A stretch of 64,000 bases of DNA from Chlorophyllum brunneum. Taxonomy: Eukaryota > Basidiomycota > Agaricomycetes > Agaricales > Agaricaceae. The DNA lies in NCBI GenBank assembly GCA_963576785.1, contig OY756145.1, positions 1,736,001 through 1,800,000 of the forward strand, read 5' to 3'. Shown piece by piece: positions 10,624 through 23,580 of the stretch. The notes beneath the pieces were generated by a model. It searched no databases. It was not told the origin of the DNA and was given only the letters and a program-made list of their open reading frames with translations. Made by a program: the position numbers and the translations under genes. Position 1 is the first letter of the stretch. Every line of letters starts with the position of its first letter.

Positions 10624-13526
10624 CTACCCATCATATGTCTGTTTAGCAGCAAAGTGGAGAGTCCAGGTGGACAACAACCTTCTGCTGTTGACTTCTTCAC
10701 CCGTCAATCTGAAAGTATAATGAGTAAACCTTGAAAGAGAATTTGAGCTAGGACTTACCCAGGCGAGCCATAAGTCAGGGGTGCAATGAAAGAGAACATG
10801 ACGAACATCAGAAGACTGAAGACGACGGTGATAACAACACCCTTAGTTCCAACGTCGGCGTATTGGTAAGGCTGAGCCCGCGTCTTCGGTCCCCGGATGG
10901 AAATGGGGTAGTTAATGGTATCACTAAGGACGAAGCTCAGGACTGAGCCCGCAATTAGCGCAGAGGCGAGATGAGAGGGGAGATAGTGGTGGATGAACAA
11001 TTGGCGGCTGAACAGGAAGAATGGAAGGTAGTGGACACCCCAGACAAGCATGAAGAAACCGGTGTTGTTCCACAAACGGTTCCGAACAGCTAAAATATAT
11101 CCATAAGTACCTCATCACGGTATGAGCCCAGCGGTACCTACGGTCGAGAATGGGATCCATGCCACGGCGTCTCGCGATAAGGTCAGCACCGAGAACACCA
11201 ACGTAGATCGACAACCCAACAACACAAGCCCACCAACCAATCAGGTTTCCTATGAGATAAATTTGCTTCTGGTTGTCATTTTCCGTCCAGAAGCTGATAC
11301 CGCTCAGGGAGAATGGCCAGTTGATAGGAGTGCTAGCATAAGGATGAGAAGCAGTCAACCCAGCGTTGTGTTGCATCATGAGGAGCTGAAGCTCAGCAAA
11401 CTTCCTGAAGAAGTTCATTTTCTTGGGTTGCTTGACAGGCTTATCATCCAAACGGTTGTCAAAGCCTTCGGGATCTAGAGGTAAAATTAACACTGGCAAC
11501 ACAGGTTATGAAACTGGTTGACTTACCCTCAGTATCAATGATCTCATTAACGACCCAAACGGCAGATTTATCCATGGAGTTCTTGTTACCATTGATCTCT
11601 TGTTGCTTGAATGCCCAGTCAGGGAGCGATGTTGTGTGGGTCCACATCGAAACCTTGGTAGGGACGTGAACAAGCCTGAAGTAACCGGATTTGGTCTTCC
11701 AGGCGGCACCATCAACATTGTCAGTGAGAGCGACCTGGAAGAGTGTATCGTTGTGGAATTGATGATCATCCTTAGGCCAGGTGGTGAATTCTTGGTTAGT
11801 AGGCATTAGGGGTGAGGCGACGTCGTGGGTGAGGAGATGAGTCTGGGTGTTGACGTGGAGTAACTGAATAACATCTCCGTTGCGAACAACACGACCACGA
11901 CCGGTTTCAGGGATGGCTTTGGTAGGTATGATCTGCCAGAAATTATTGGTATCGTTGTGGGCATAGCCAGTAACCTGTTGGCCTATAGCGATGTATATCA
12001 GTTTCCAGCTCGAACGGCTGCGGAAGGTGTTTGCGCACCTGCACTACTAATACGACCGTCGTCATAGGTCAAAGGATATCTCTCGGTGTGTGAATGCAAG
12101 AAGACCTTGGTTTCCCTATGCTTCATGGTAATCGTATCGAAGTAGCGAAGCTCTAGTAGATGCTGAGTATACACAGGTAGGTGTATCAGGAACGATTCTT
12201 ACCAGCACTGCTCATGAGCATCTCATTACCGACCAAGGTTTCTTGGAAAGCAGGGCTCATAAAGGGATCACCGGTGCCGGATTGCACGAGGATGGCAAAA
12301 TGGACATAGAAGAACGAGAGGTAGACAATAAAAGGCACAAGGATAAGACCAATGGCACGGGCCATAAAGTGTTGGTAGAAATAATCCTGTGGCGGGCCAA
12401 TCAGAATCTGACACAATAAACCAAGTAATAGTGCATACCATGCTGTTACCTTTCTTTATGTCCAGAACATCCCACAAGTCAACAAGGACGGCGATACCGA
12501 TGCAAATAACCGTGAGGATCCCGTTGACCTTGGATCCCCAAGTACAAGCCATGAAAACACCAGTGAGGACAAGCCAGACCCACCACTCCGTTGAAAATTC
12601 GCTATAAAACAGGTCATTCGGAAGTGTAGACGATAAATCTTGTAAACACACCGGTAGCGGAGCTTACGGAAGCGGACATAGGCATAAATCGTCAAAGACA
12701 TGCAAAATATCAAAGTAGCGTCAAGTAAAATCAGCCGGGATTGGGCAATATGGGCATTATCTAAATTCATCTCGAGCGTGAGTGTTTGTTCAGGTGTGAC
12801 GCAAAGCAATCCAAACGTACCGAAGAGCACCAAAGCGGCGGAGAAGGCAGCAATAATTGTCGAGTAACCACTCTCTTTCATAATAGCATAAACGACTGGG
12901 ACCGTAAGACTTCCAAGAATGGCAGGGAGGGCGCGCATGCCGACATAGGGGACATTGTTGAGGGTGTAGTTGTCGCCAATACTTTCAAAGGTGAACTCTC
13001 CGTCGAATCCAACGAACCAGCCCGCTAGTCCAAAGAGAAGTTTGGCAAAGGGAGGGTGAACGTCAAAGTAGTATTGACGTGTGATGTAGTACGAAGCGAA
13101 TTTTCCAAAATGTACTTCGTCAAAGCTGTAAAGGGTACAGGTAGTGAGTACAACCATATATAACGCACGGGATCAGAAAAGGGAATCGCCACGTACACAA
13201 CTTGATCAGGGTGGCTAATCTTGTAGAACCTCAGTGCGAATGCAAGCGCCGTTAGTGCACCAACGACGAGAACACTCGCATTCGATGTATCAAGAAGCTG
13301 TTCTACCTGGCTGCGGGAGCGCTTTACACCACAAAGGATGAATCTTCAATAGGTGTTCAACCGTTGGAGAAATAGTAAAAACACTCACAGGACTCTGGAA
13401 GATCTCACCAACATGTTCGTCGTTTTGTGAGTTTTCTGAAGTAATGGTGGGGGTATATGAGGAGCCATTATCTTGTCTTTTACGCAAACGCGCAGCAGTT
13501 TCAGGAGCCTTCCCCTTGCTCGCCAT
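10624..13526 (-). CDS. PMT4: Dolichyl-phosphate-mannose protein O-mannosyltransferase, PMT4 subfamily
   Basis: ER membrane enzyme that moves mannose from dolichyl phosphate to Ser/Thr of secretory and wall proteins. Eleven exons sum to 2343 nt, or 780 residues (13526-13389, 13321-13197, 13125-12821, 12760-12652, 12601-12439, 12386-12203, 12152-12039, 11982-11527, 11474-11142, 11089-10759, 10708-10624). The luminal loop has FDEVHFGKFASYYI with the essential Asp-Glu pair and HPPFAKLL. Then come SRLILLDATL, REFSTEWW and multiple membrane helices. The MIR region contains LHSHTERYPL and QVTGYAHNDTNNFWQI. The Val in DEVHFG, the MIR wording and the NSTGFF-like ending point to PMT4 rather than PMT1/2. 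Exon 1/2 splicing uses an AAAG acceptor and is the least certain join. Confidence 0.94.
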
Positions 13527-14521
13527 GACGGGAAGAGGAAGAATTGTTGATGAGCTGGAAGATTGTTGAAGGTGAAGACAAGAGGTTGGAACGCGCTTTG
13601 GTCACGTTCATATTGATTGGTCATCATTCCATCCCCATTTGGAAATGACGATCAACGGGACTTCGCTATGGGCCACAATAGCTGACTGTGTCTCCGGAGT
13701 GTGTACGAACACTGCACCAAACTGAGTCTTTCAAAGTTATCGTTTTCGTACATTCCACAGTCTCCACTGCAAAGGATCGCTTCCTAACCGTTCGGCCCCT
13801 TCTCGGCCTTTAGCTAAGCCTTTTTCCGAACATACAATTTCTGCCAGCGCACGCGGACGTGGCAGAAACGTAGCGACAACAGGCGACAGCCCATCATCCA
13901 GTCAAAATGCAGGAAAATAACGGCCTGAATTCATCATTCCATCATACGTTGTCGATCACCCCTGGAATTTCTCAGAGATAAAATCATATTCATCACCACC
14001 AGCCCCAGATACAAAAATTATGATAGATCCAAACCGGGTTCTTCACACTAGTGAAGGTACGGAAACGTAAAAAAAATCAGGAAGTCTCGGACAGAGCGGT
14101 TACCGTAGAGCAGGAAGAAATTTTACATTTGAGAGGGAATCGGGGAATCACGAAAAGGGTGGTATGAAAGTGGGAATACGCGGAAACTTTCGTAAAGACA
14201 AGCTGCAGACAAAGAGCAAAGAGAAGATAAGGGCCTCGCGCGGGTCAGAGATAGCAATTATTACAGTAGTGTAGAAGTGTCACAAACGGGACCGCGCGAG
14301 ATATTCAGGAGAGAAGACAGGTGGCAACAAGATAAAGAAATGCGAATGAATGGTGGGCGTTAATGAGTGGGCGGTATCATGGAATGAGGTCAACGTTCGA
14401 AAATAAAATGAAAAAATGAATGAGTGAGCCTCGTGGAAACAAGAACATAAGAGAGCGAAGAAATGATATAGGAATAACGACACACTGAGAGGGAACGGGT
14501 ATCCTTGAATTGAGTATACCC
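13527..14521. other. Intergenic region between PMT4 and the Ste5-like gene
   Basis: About 1 kb, holding the PMT4 promoter side and the 3' region of the next minus-strand gene. It is purine-rich in places on the plus strand (14040-14480). No coding segment or RNA gene was recognised. Confidence 0.5.
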
Positions 14522-17500
14522 TCAGTGATCGCGCGCAACCCAATCCGTACTTCGGGAGGCCAGCTCGACCGAATTATCCGTTGTCCAGAATAGCCGTTCA
14601 GTTGCACTCCGGCCACTCCAACTCTTCTGGTCTCTGAGGATCATGGCCTAAAAAATCACATCATGAGCATCTCAAGCTAAGAACAGATCGACACCAAATC
14701 TGCACACCTGCTGAGCACCAAAGTTCCTTTGGTCATGAGCAAACAACTCTACATTATCCTCCAACGCGTCAGACAGGATCTGCAAATCTTGCAACATCCC
14801 TTGCATAGCTCTAACCGCCGACAACGTCTGAATCTCCCTCCTGTTCCTTACCGTCACCGAAGAAGGTACCAGGGACTTCGACACCGTTGTCAACACCGTA
14901 TGCAGAATCCTCTTCGTCTCTCCCATAATTTTCTGTGCCTGTTGGAAATTTCTCCTCGAAACCAACACCAACGCTCTTGTAATCATGTCTGACGCCAGGA
15001 GCTCCATACGTCTCCGTACAATAACGGGGTCGGAGAGCGTTGACGGCGGTCGAGGAATGGACTGGGCCCCAGGAAGGAGGGTGATGGTCAACAAGACAGG
15101 ATGTGCAAGCCGGGTAACATGCTTTGCTGCAGCAGGATCAAAGAACGAGCCATCGACCTCCACTACCGGCACCTCGTCGATCATCTTCGCCATCATACCA
15201 TACGTCAAATCCGGTGGGTCTTCGATCGACAACGTATCAAGTCCCAGACTCTGCACAAACTGGTCAGTGGCATCGAGTGACCGATTCGAGACTGGCATTC
15301 CATGTCCCTGAGGTCGCATTTGGGCTGCTCGCTGGATGTCCGAGTTATCTAACTCAAGCTCAATCAACATCTCCTTCTTTTCTCCATACCGAAGCTCTCC
15401 TACGTCGACATCGACGTTTTGACCATCTGAAGCCAAAATGGACGTTGGCCCGCCAGAAACCTTACGCATCCTGAAGCGCTGACTGTCGACGATCTTCATG
15501 TGCAATTTCATATTAAGGAGGCCAATCGACATCATACCACCCACACAACCCGCAATGCAATCCTGGAGGTCGTACCAGTCCTTCACGAAAGTGTACGTGC
15601 CACTGGTATGGTTGGAAATGAGCCACAAAGAGGCCGGATCATGCGAACGGCCATAGCCAAAGGAATGAATGGGCACATTCGCAGCTTCCGCTCGTGCCAG
15701 GACAAGATCCATCTGGGCTCTCCGCGTGCTATCCGAAGCATCGCTAACCAAAACCATGCCCGATACTGGGTTCCTCGTCTTCCGTTGCAAAACCACATCA
15801 AGACCTGTGGGGCCGATCAGCACACAAGAATTACGCCTCCAGAAGGAAAGGTGTTTACCATGGTTGACGGCGGTCACAACATCCGTCTTTTCTTCCTTGG
15901 ATCCTCTCACTAAGAACTCATCCTGCACATCGTCCATCCGAAGGCCAATTTCATCAATAAATTTAATGAGCCTCCGCTTGCTTTGTAGTCTTCCAATCAT
16001 CAAGTATGGCGACTTTCTGACTCTTCCAGAAACCCCCACTTCAAACGTCACCACGCTCAGCCGATCCTTGGACTGCAAAGATCCCACGATGAAGTCCAAC
16101 GTGTTCTTGATCACACGAATTTTGAGTTGCGCCGTGCTGGGCTGGGAATTTGGTGGCGGAACTGCAATGACAAGGATCAAATCTATGGCTGGGTGAATTA
16201 TCGGGGGCAGCGAATTGGAAGGTCCCGACGATGTATGAGGTGTCACCAATGGTGGTGGCGAATCATACGTGCTCATTTCATCATCTTCTCCCAGCGTCGA
16301 AAGTTTTGGATGCATTTGTCTGGAAGGGTTCACAGAACCGTGCGAAGTCGAAGACGACATTGTCGATCTCGAAGACCCATTGAGAAGACTATCCACCGTA
16401 CTAACTGTCGTCTGCGTGCTTCCACCACTGAGCATCCGCATCGCCTTATGGCTCCCTCCAAACTCTTCGACTGTCCGATCAGCATCCCTCAGTGGCCGAC
16501 CTTGTGATTGGAACATCTGCACAAGCGCCTGAATGTTATTCTTCCAAGCCTCGAGGGATGATCGGTCCCGGAAGATGAGGATAAACGACGCAAGCTCGTC
16601 TTCCATATCAATGGTCAAGCTCATTTCCCCTGCCGCTGAGGACGCGGTTACATTCTTGATATGCCTGACATATATCCTCCCCTTGAGTCGCAGTACACCT
16701 TTTGTGGGTGTTCCGGAGGGAATTGAGCTGCTGTCTAAAGATGTGTTGGAAAGAAGGCGACCCAGCCCACGCTTCTTCTCCTCTACGACACAGATGATAG
16801 CTTCTTTGAAGAGATAAACGTAGAATTCCCGGATGGCAGCATCCCGTCGGACGGATAAGAGGTCATACATCTGCAGTGGACCGAGATCCGACAGAGGATG
16901 ACCTTTCCAATCAATGATCCGATTCCTGAGGTCTTCAGTGATGGCATTAAATGGTGAGTCCTCTTCGCTATGAATGAGGGTATTGGTGGGTATATAGGTG
17001 GAATTATCATGTCCGTTGCTGGACGGACTGTAATAGGGATCTTGCTGGGACGTCTGACGGGTTGACATCTGTCGCAAGGTCACGTCCTGGTCACTTGGGC
17101 TGCGATAGATGTTTCGCTGTTGGCGAGCATGATCAGGATGGGGACTAGAGTGACCAGAACTGTTGTGTCGGCCATTATGGACGCTGAAATCATCCGGCAT
17201 CACACCGCCTGGCACAGCGTCAGAACTCCGCTTTCCTGGCAGCTCGATAACGACGATGCACGTCAAAGGCTGGGTAGCATCGTTGGAGCGGCTGAGGGTT
17301 GAGAACTCAGGTCGGACTTGAATAGAAGGCGCAACGATATAAGGATTGGTGTCTGTGTTGGAGCTGGGTCGGGGAATAGGCTCAACAGGATCGTCAGAAT
17401 TGGGATCATAAGCCTCTGGAATCGGACGTCGGGTGGTGGGAGTATCGCGGCCTGGAAAGAGCGACTGGGCCTTGCTGTCGCCCATACCAGTGAGGGCGGC

Positions 17501-18177
17501 GAGTTCTGAAAGAGAAGGTTGGAAAATACGTAAGGAAAAATTAAAAGAAGGCTACAGACTGTTGGATTTGCCTCCGTCGCCATCGCCAACCTTCATGGGT
17601 CTTCTACACACGCCACAGACTCCGAGGTTGGATTTCCTGGGGATAGAACGGTCTGAACCAGGGGGAGGGCCATAGACTGCACTGAAGCAGGCCTGGTGAG
17701 GAAGAATGATGGTGATGATCAACGCGGGGAAGAATGAGTGGGGGTGATAAAACAAACCTCATGAAGAGCATGACCGCATTCCGGGACGATGTGCGGTTTC
17801 TCGCCGGGAAGACGAAAGCTAAAGCTGAGGGGTTCGAGGCAGACAGGGCACTCGTCCTCGACGTCCTTAAGGTGGCTGTTGGAGACGACGGGCACAGGGG
17901 CGGTGTGCATGGCGGCGAAGGGATGGGCGAGAGAGAGATTGTCGACGCTGGAGGAGGTGTTGGTGGAGTAGGCGGAGTGGATGGAGGGGGTCTTGTTGGA
18001 GAGCTGCTTGCGGAAAACGGTGTGGAAGGCTTTGAAGGTAGACGATTTTGGGATTGGAGGGGGGTTAGGGGCAGCACGGGGGGCAGTGAAAGTTGGTGTG
18101 AGAGGGAGCTGGAGAGTTGAGTGATCGGGTGGGCTGTGATGGGTTCTGGAAAGCCAGGCGGGGGAGGATGATTTCAT
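14522..18177 (-). CDS. RING-H2 / PH / vWA protein, candidate Ste5/Far1-type MAPK scaffold
   Basis: Five exons (18177-17758, 17692-17560, 17505-15859, 15804-14708, 14647-14522) sum to 3423 nt, or 1140 residues. A complete C3H2C3 RING-H2 is spread over exons 1-2: C110, C113, C134, H136, H139, C142, C166, C169. A PH-like domain at about 388-517 ends in the helix LEAWKNNIQALV. A vWA-like fold at about 625-830 contains DRLSVVTFEVG, NPVSGMVLVSD and IPIHSFGYGRSHDP. Its MIDAS DxSxS is replaced (VIAVPPPNS), so metal binding is probably lost. RING-H2, PH and vWA in this order is the layout of the pheromone-pathway scaffolds Ste5 and Far1, which links it to the STE20 gene in this window. Alternatively it is a membrane-targeted E3 ligase. 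The 54-nt intron 15805-15858 has no stop and is a multiple of three. Confidence 0.82.
15805..15858 (-). other. In-frame 54-nt intron inside the vWA domain
   Basis: Minus-strand borders are GTAAAC at 15858-15853 and CACAG before 15804. Splicing restores KTDVVTAVNHGLDVVLQRK, the expected vWA continuity. The intron has a length divisible by three and no stop, so retention would add 18 residues. Confidence 0.8.
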
Positions 18178-18615
18178 GAATAGACACAAGGGCTCGACTG
18201 GCGCCGGACACTGGGTTCGGGCACAAGAGCGGTCTATCAGAATGCAAGGGCTGGGAACACGCGAGGACGAAAGAAAAAAATGGACTAATAAGGACCATCC
18301 CATACCCGGCCGTCCCAGGGTCCTCCCATCAACACCGCTCCGCTGGTCGCCCTTGGTTGCGAAGTCTTCAGAGAGCCTGCCTGTCCTGCCCTCCCACGCC
18401 CGACATTCTCACTCATCCTACATCATGATGTCTCGCTATACTTATCCCCCGATTAGCCCCAATCTCGTCCCCTTTCAGCACACTTCCTCCCAAAACTCAC
18501 GCCACACCTCGCTAGCCCTATCACATAATCTGCTGACCCATTACCAATCCTCTGCTTACATGCATGGTGCCATTGGCTTATAAGCACCTCGTCCATCGAG
18601 TACCAGCCTCCAACC
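18178..18615. promoter_or_regulatory. Divergent promoter, Ste5-like gene and DOPA dioxygenase-like gene
   Basis: 438 bp between two opposed starts. A pyrimidine-rich plus strand runs up to the DOPA dioxygenase start, as is common in fungal promoters. No TATA box or known operator is obvious. Confidence 0.45.
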
Positions 18616-20290
18616 ATGTCCTCCGAGTACCCCTGGGAATCCCCACTCAAAGGCTACGAAGGCGCGCCCTCGCTCCCGAGCACCACTAATTCGGATGGGA
18701 AATCTCTCTTCAATCCTCCTGCACCCCAGTCGTCATCCTATCATGAATTTCCGAAGCCCATTGATTCGTCCAACAACGGTTTTGACTTTCACAGTCAGTT
18801 GACATTTGTTTTGGACATGCTGGCAACCGGACCCTTTCATCTCACTTTTCGATACCTTGTTTCTAATTTGATTTTCCAACCTGGAACATCGAAACATTGA
18901 CATCTCGCTTTCCGCCGCAGTATACTACATGCCGACGGTCCAGCCCGAACTCAAATACGCTAGAGACCTTCACGAAAGGATCAGACGGGAATTTCCCGAG
19001 GTAAGTATTTATATCAAGTCCCATTTAACTTGTCAAACGGCCTTCTTCTACTAATCTATGATACTTGATGGCTAATCCATCTCTTAGCTCCGAATTTACA
19101 AATTTTGGGAGAAACCAGTCGGTGGGCATCATAACCTTCCCTATACTCTAGTACGAAACTTCTATTTTTGTAGGCCCACATCCCACCGCGATGTTCGAAG
19201 TAAATACTTTTACCCCTCACCAAACCGGCGCATTTTTCTCGTGGCTTGTCGTCAATCGAGGCCCGTGCTCGTGAGTTTCAGTACTTCTCCACTCCACTCT
19301 TCTTTCCTTGGCTATTCTGGGGTTATCAGGCCGTACCCCTACACACAGCCGAACCTCATGAGTCCCAAGGCCTGCCCCTTGCCTTACATGACGGTTTCAT
19401 TGCGCATTCCGTCCCTTCGGAGGGGGTTCCCGATAGAATTTTACGGTGGTTCCTGGAGTACCCACGAGAAACCCCATTTGAACCAGATTTACTCGGTGCA
19501 TCATCGATGGTCCACAGAGGGGGGGTTGAGCCTGCACACCGACAGACAGGAGTATTGAACGTACTCCCTGAAATTCCTTCTTTTCATCTTACCCCCAATC
19601 TGGATCATAGGTTTTGTGAACCTTGCTTGCCTCCATTTGTGGCCGGTTTTTACCCATACAAACGAGTTTCGATGGTGCATACCGCCTGTGTACGGCTGGC
19701 ATACATTGTACCCTTCCCCGGCAGGCACATGGCCTCTGTTGATTGTTTCCCAGCCAATTGACACCCCATCATACGCTTGAGTTTCGACGTCCGTCAGATT
19801 TCTTGATGCAAGGTGCATGGTATGTCATAGTATGATGTTTTTGATGTGCTTGATGGTTTCGTGATGGTGGGAGAGAAGGAAGCACTTGGTGTGCGCCGCG
19901 ATGCATGTTACTGCAATTGACATGTGCTCACATTTGTCTACTTGATTCTCTACCAAAGTGTACCAAAATCCCAGGGCTTCTGGCGGCGTCAAAAACGCAT
20001 CTTGATACGTATCCCCTGAATATTTCGGGTTTTCATGTTTCAGCTTGCGTTTGGTGCTAAATTTATTTGTTTCTAACCCTTCATTTTCGCTTATTAAACT
20101 TTCCGGGATGTGACTTACTGCTCCCCATGCCGACGTATTTTCTGATTCTTTCATCATGTGCAGTGTTTTGGTCCACCCAAATACAAACGATGCAATTAAA
20201 GACCATACGGAGCTGGCAACGTGGATCGGAACACCCTGGCCACTCAACGTCGAAATTCTGAAGATGGGTATCCGGAAGACAGATGTTTAG
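18616..20290 (+). CDS. DOPA 4,5-dioxygenase-like protein, split by an 893-nt intron
   Basis: Extradiol ring-cleaving dioxygenase family that in Amanita makes betalain precursors; the substrate in most fungi is unknown. Exons 18616-18793, 18921-19000, 19088-19121, 19174-19270 and 20164-20290 sum to 516 nt, or 171 residues. Signature pieces in order are FDFHIYYMP, ARDLHERIRREFPE, FWEKPVGPHPTAMFEV, SWLVVNRGP, SVLVHPNTNDAIKDHTE and TWIGTPWPLNVEILKM. The conserved histidines of HIYY, GPHP, VHPN and DHT are all present. The first three introns are 52-127 nt, but intron 4 is 893 nt, out of proportion to the rest of the window. The reading frame is intact across it, so the gene is probably still expressed if that intron is removed. 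Confidence 0.88.
19271..20163 (+). other. Oversized intron, probable insertion in the DOPA dioxygenase-like gene
   Basis: Starts GTGAGT at 19271 and ends GTGCAG at 20163. It holds open frames on both strands (19246-19761 plus, 19825-20247 minus) with no recognisable domain. I could not find terminal repeats or a target duplication by eye. An old transposon remnant is possible but not shown. Confidence 0.6.
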
Positions 20291-21264
20291 AGCTGTATCT
20301 CGTACCTCGCATATCACGACACGAGAACTTCTAACGAAGTCTTAAGCTGGCGTATGTGTACCAAAGTGACTTGTGTTTATAAATAGCCTCCCCGCAATCA
20401 TTCCTCGAGCACCGTGTAAAGATCAGGGCTTGTGGGCTGCGCGATTTTCTATAGAATATCAGGGTAGTAAGCAAAAAATATGGTTCCCCGGTCCACCGTG
20501 GCTGACAAGCCCGCTCAATTCGACCTCGGAGAACCGGGATCCGCTCCAGCCCTTCTGCCCTACGTTCTGACTTGCGTGGTGACGATTACTCAGCAACGCA
20601 GTTGTCGATTGTGGCTTTCTCGGCTTACCGCTTATCGCCGCAGCTAGAGGTAAAGTTTGTAGCGCAGATACTCACTGTTGGCTTGAAGAAGCAGAGGCAG
20701 ACTACTTCAATGGGCACTATCTTACGCCACAGAACCTACGTGCCTCAGCCACTCGAACCCCCTATTTCTAGCACTAAAATAGCACCTAAAATGTTTGACA
20801 CCAAATGGTGCAAAAGTGGTGGCCTTCATGTCCTGGCAGGGTTTGATTTCATATAGCCTGAATAGGGGAAGAAAATCGGCTCTTTTTTCATGGTACAAGA
20901 GAGATGATGTCCTAGGGTCGCACATAGCTGATCCTTAAAAAATAGGGGGCCGATCCAGAAGGAACCTTGGTTTTATGCTCTGGTTGTGGAGATGTCAAAT
21001 GTAGATGAGCTCCAAAACAGCCGCTCGAAGCTCCGTGGTAAGGTCTGGTTACATCCTGCTTTTCCACGTGCGCACAGAATAATGAGACGGCCATGCGCAC
21101 CGAGAAAGCACAGCACGCGGTTCGTGTAATTATGAGAGATTTTTTTGCCCTTTGCGAAGATCCGTCCGGCGAAGCCGGGCTCAAACACACATTCCGATAC
21201 ATAAGGCTTAGGCGCCTGGTCTGAGCTGGCACCACTTGACCTTCCACCAACCACAAACCTTGAC
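20291..21264. other. Intergenic region upstream of CYS4
   Basis: About 970 bp with no recognisable gene. A GC-rich near-palindrome (CCGGCGAAGCCGG) is at about 21166-21178. Short frames on both strands have no domain. Confidence 0.5.
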
Positions 21265-22866
<1,602 letters not shown>

Positions 22867-23157
22867 GCTTTCTCCGGTTTTCGTATCATTTTCTTTTCCA
22901 CGTAGAGCTTCCTAACAGTATCTCTATTCCCGATTTCAGGAGGTAATTTACATAAGATTGTAGGACAATTGTAAACCAGAGCAAACTCCACTAAGATAGA
23001 AGCCTGTCTTTCTCAAGTATTGCCCATCGACCTGTTGATTAGACAGGTCGAGTTCCTCGCTTTTGGCCCTCACCAGAACCGATCACAGCATATAATTTCG
23101 CTGCCCGGGCAGAAATAGGCCAGTTGAGAAGGTGAGAAAGATAAATGGGACAAATTC

Positions 23158-23163
23158 ACGCGT
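23158..23163 (+). promoter_or_regulatory. MCB-like site ACGCGT upstream of TEL1
   Basis: Perfect MluI cell-cycle box about 420 bp before the TEL1 start. The palindrome is the known site of MBF in yeasts. Function is inferred. Confidence 0.4.
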
Positions 23164-23233
23164 TGGAGAATTGGAGATGAAGGAGTGATATTCTTCCTCA
23201 CAGAGGGAGACAGGACGAAGGTGCAAATTTTTT

Positions 23234-23254
23234 AAAAAAAATATATATATATAT
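23234..23254. repeat. A-tract followed by (AT)7 microsatellite
   Basis: A run of eight A leads into seven AT dinucleotides, about 330 bp upstream of the TEL1 start. Confidence 0.9.
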
Positions 23255-23293
23255 CAACTGTGATGGGAAGCTTTTGCCAAGCATAGATAAACA

Positions 23294-23299
23294 ACGCGT
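23294..23299 (+). promoter_or_regulatory. Second MCB-like site ACGCGT upstream of TEL1
   Basis: Perfect ACGCGT about 285 bp before the TEL1 start and 136 bp from the first site. Confidence 0.4.
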
Positions 23300-23580
23300 C
23301 CAAGCCTCGGCCACTTTGAGTAATCGAAATTGTTACCGAGTTCGGGATCGTTCGGACTGCTTTATTAACTACTATCTTTCTTATGTGGTGAAGACTTTCA
23401 AAGTCACGAAGGAACTACAATAATCTTACTGACAATTCACCTACGCAAAGACCACTCTGAGTTGAAGTGTCGATTTGACTCACCTGATCTGACTTCGCTG
23501 GTTCGTCCTTTTGCAATCTAGTCAAGCGTTTGATTGTGATAATCCATCTCCCCTACGGTTTTAACCGAACAGCTGCTATC

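Larger units (their letters stand above)
22867..23580. promoter_or_regulatory. CYS4 3' region and TEL1 upstream region
   Basis: 714 bp with the CYS4 terminator side and the likely TEL1 promoter. It contains two ACGCGT hexamers and an A8(AT)7 tract, listed separately. No coding frame of note. Confidence 0.5.

Noticed and set aside
19246..19761. 171-residue open frame inside the DOPA dioxygenase-like gene
   Set aside because: No domain recognised, starts within the preceding exon in another frame and lies in an intron; not supported as a gene.
19825..20247. 140-residue minus-strand frame overlapping exon 5 of the same gene
   Set aside because: Overlaps conserved coding sequence on the other strand and has no domain.
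21160..21185. GC-rich near-palindrome that might be part of an RNA gene
   Set aside because: No A/B box, cloverleaf or other tRNA or snRNA feature could be built around it.
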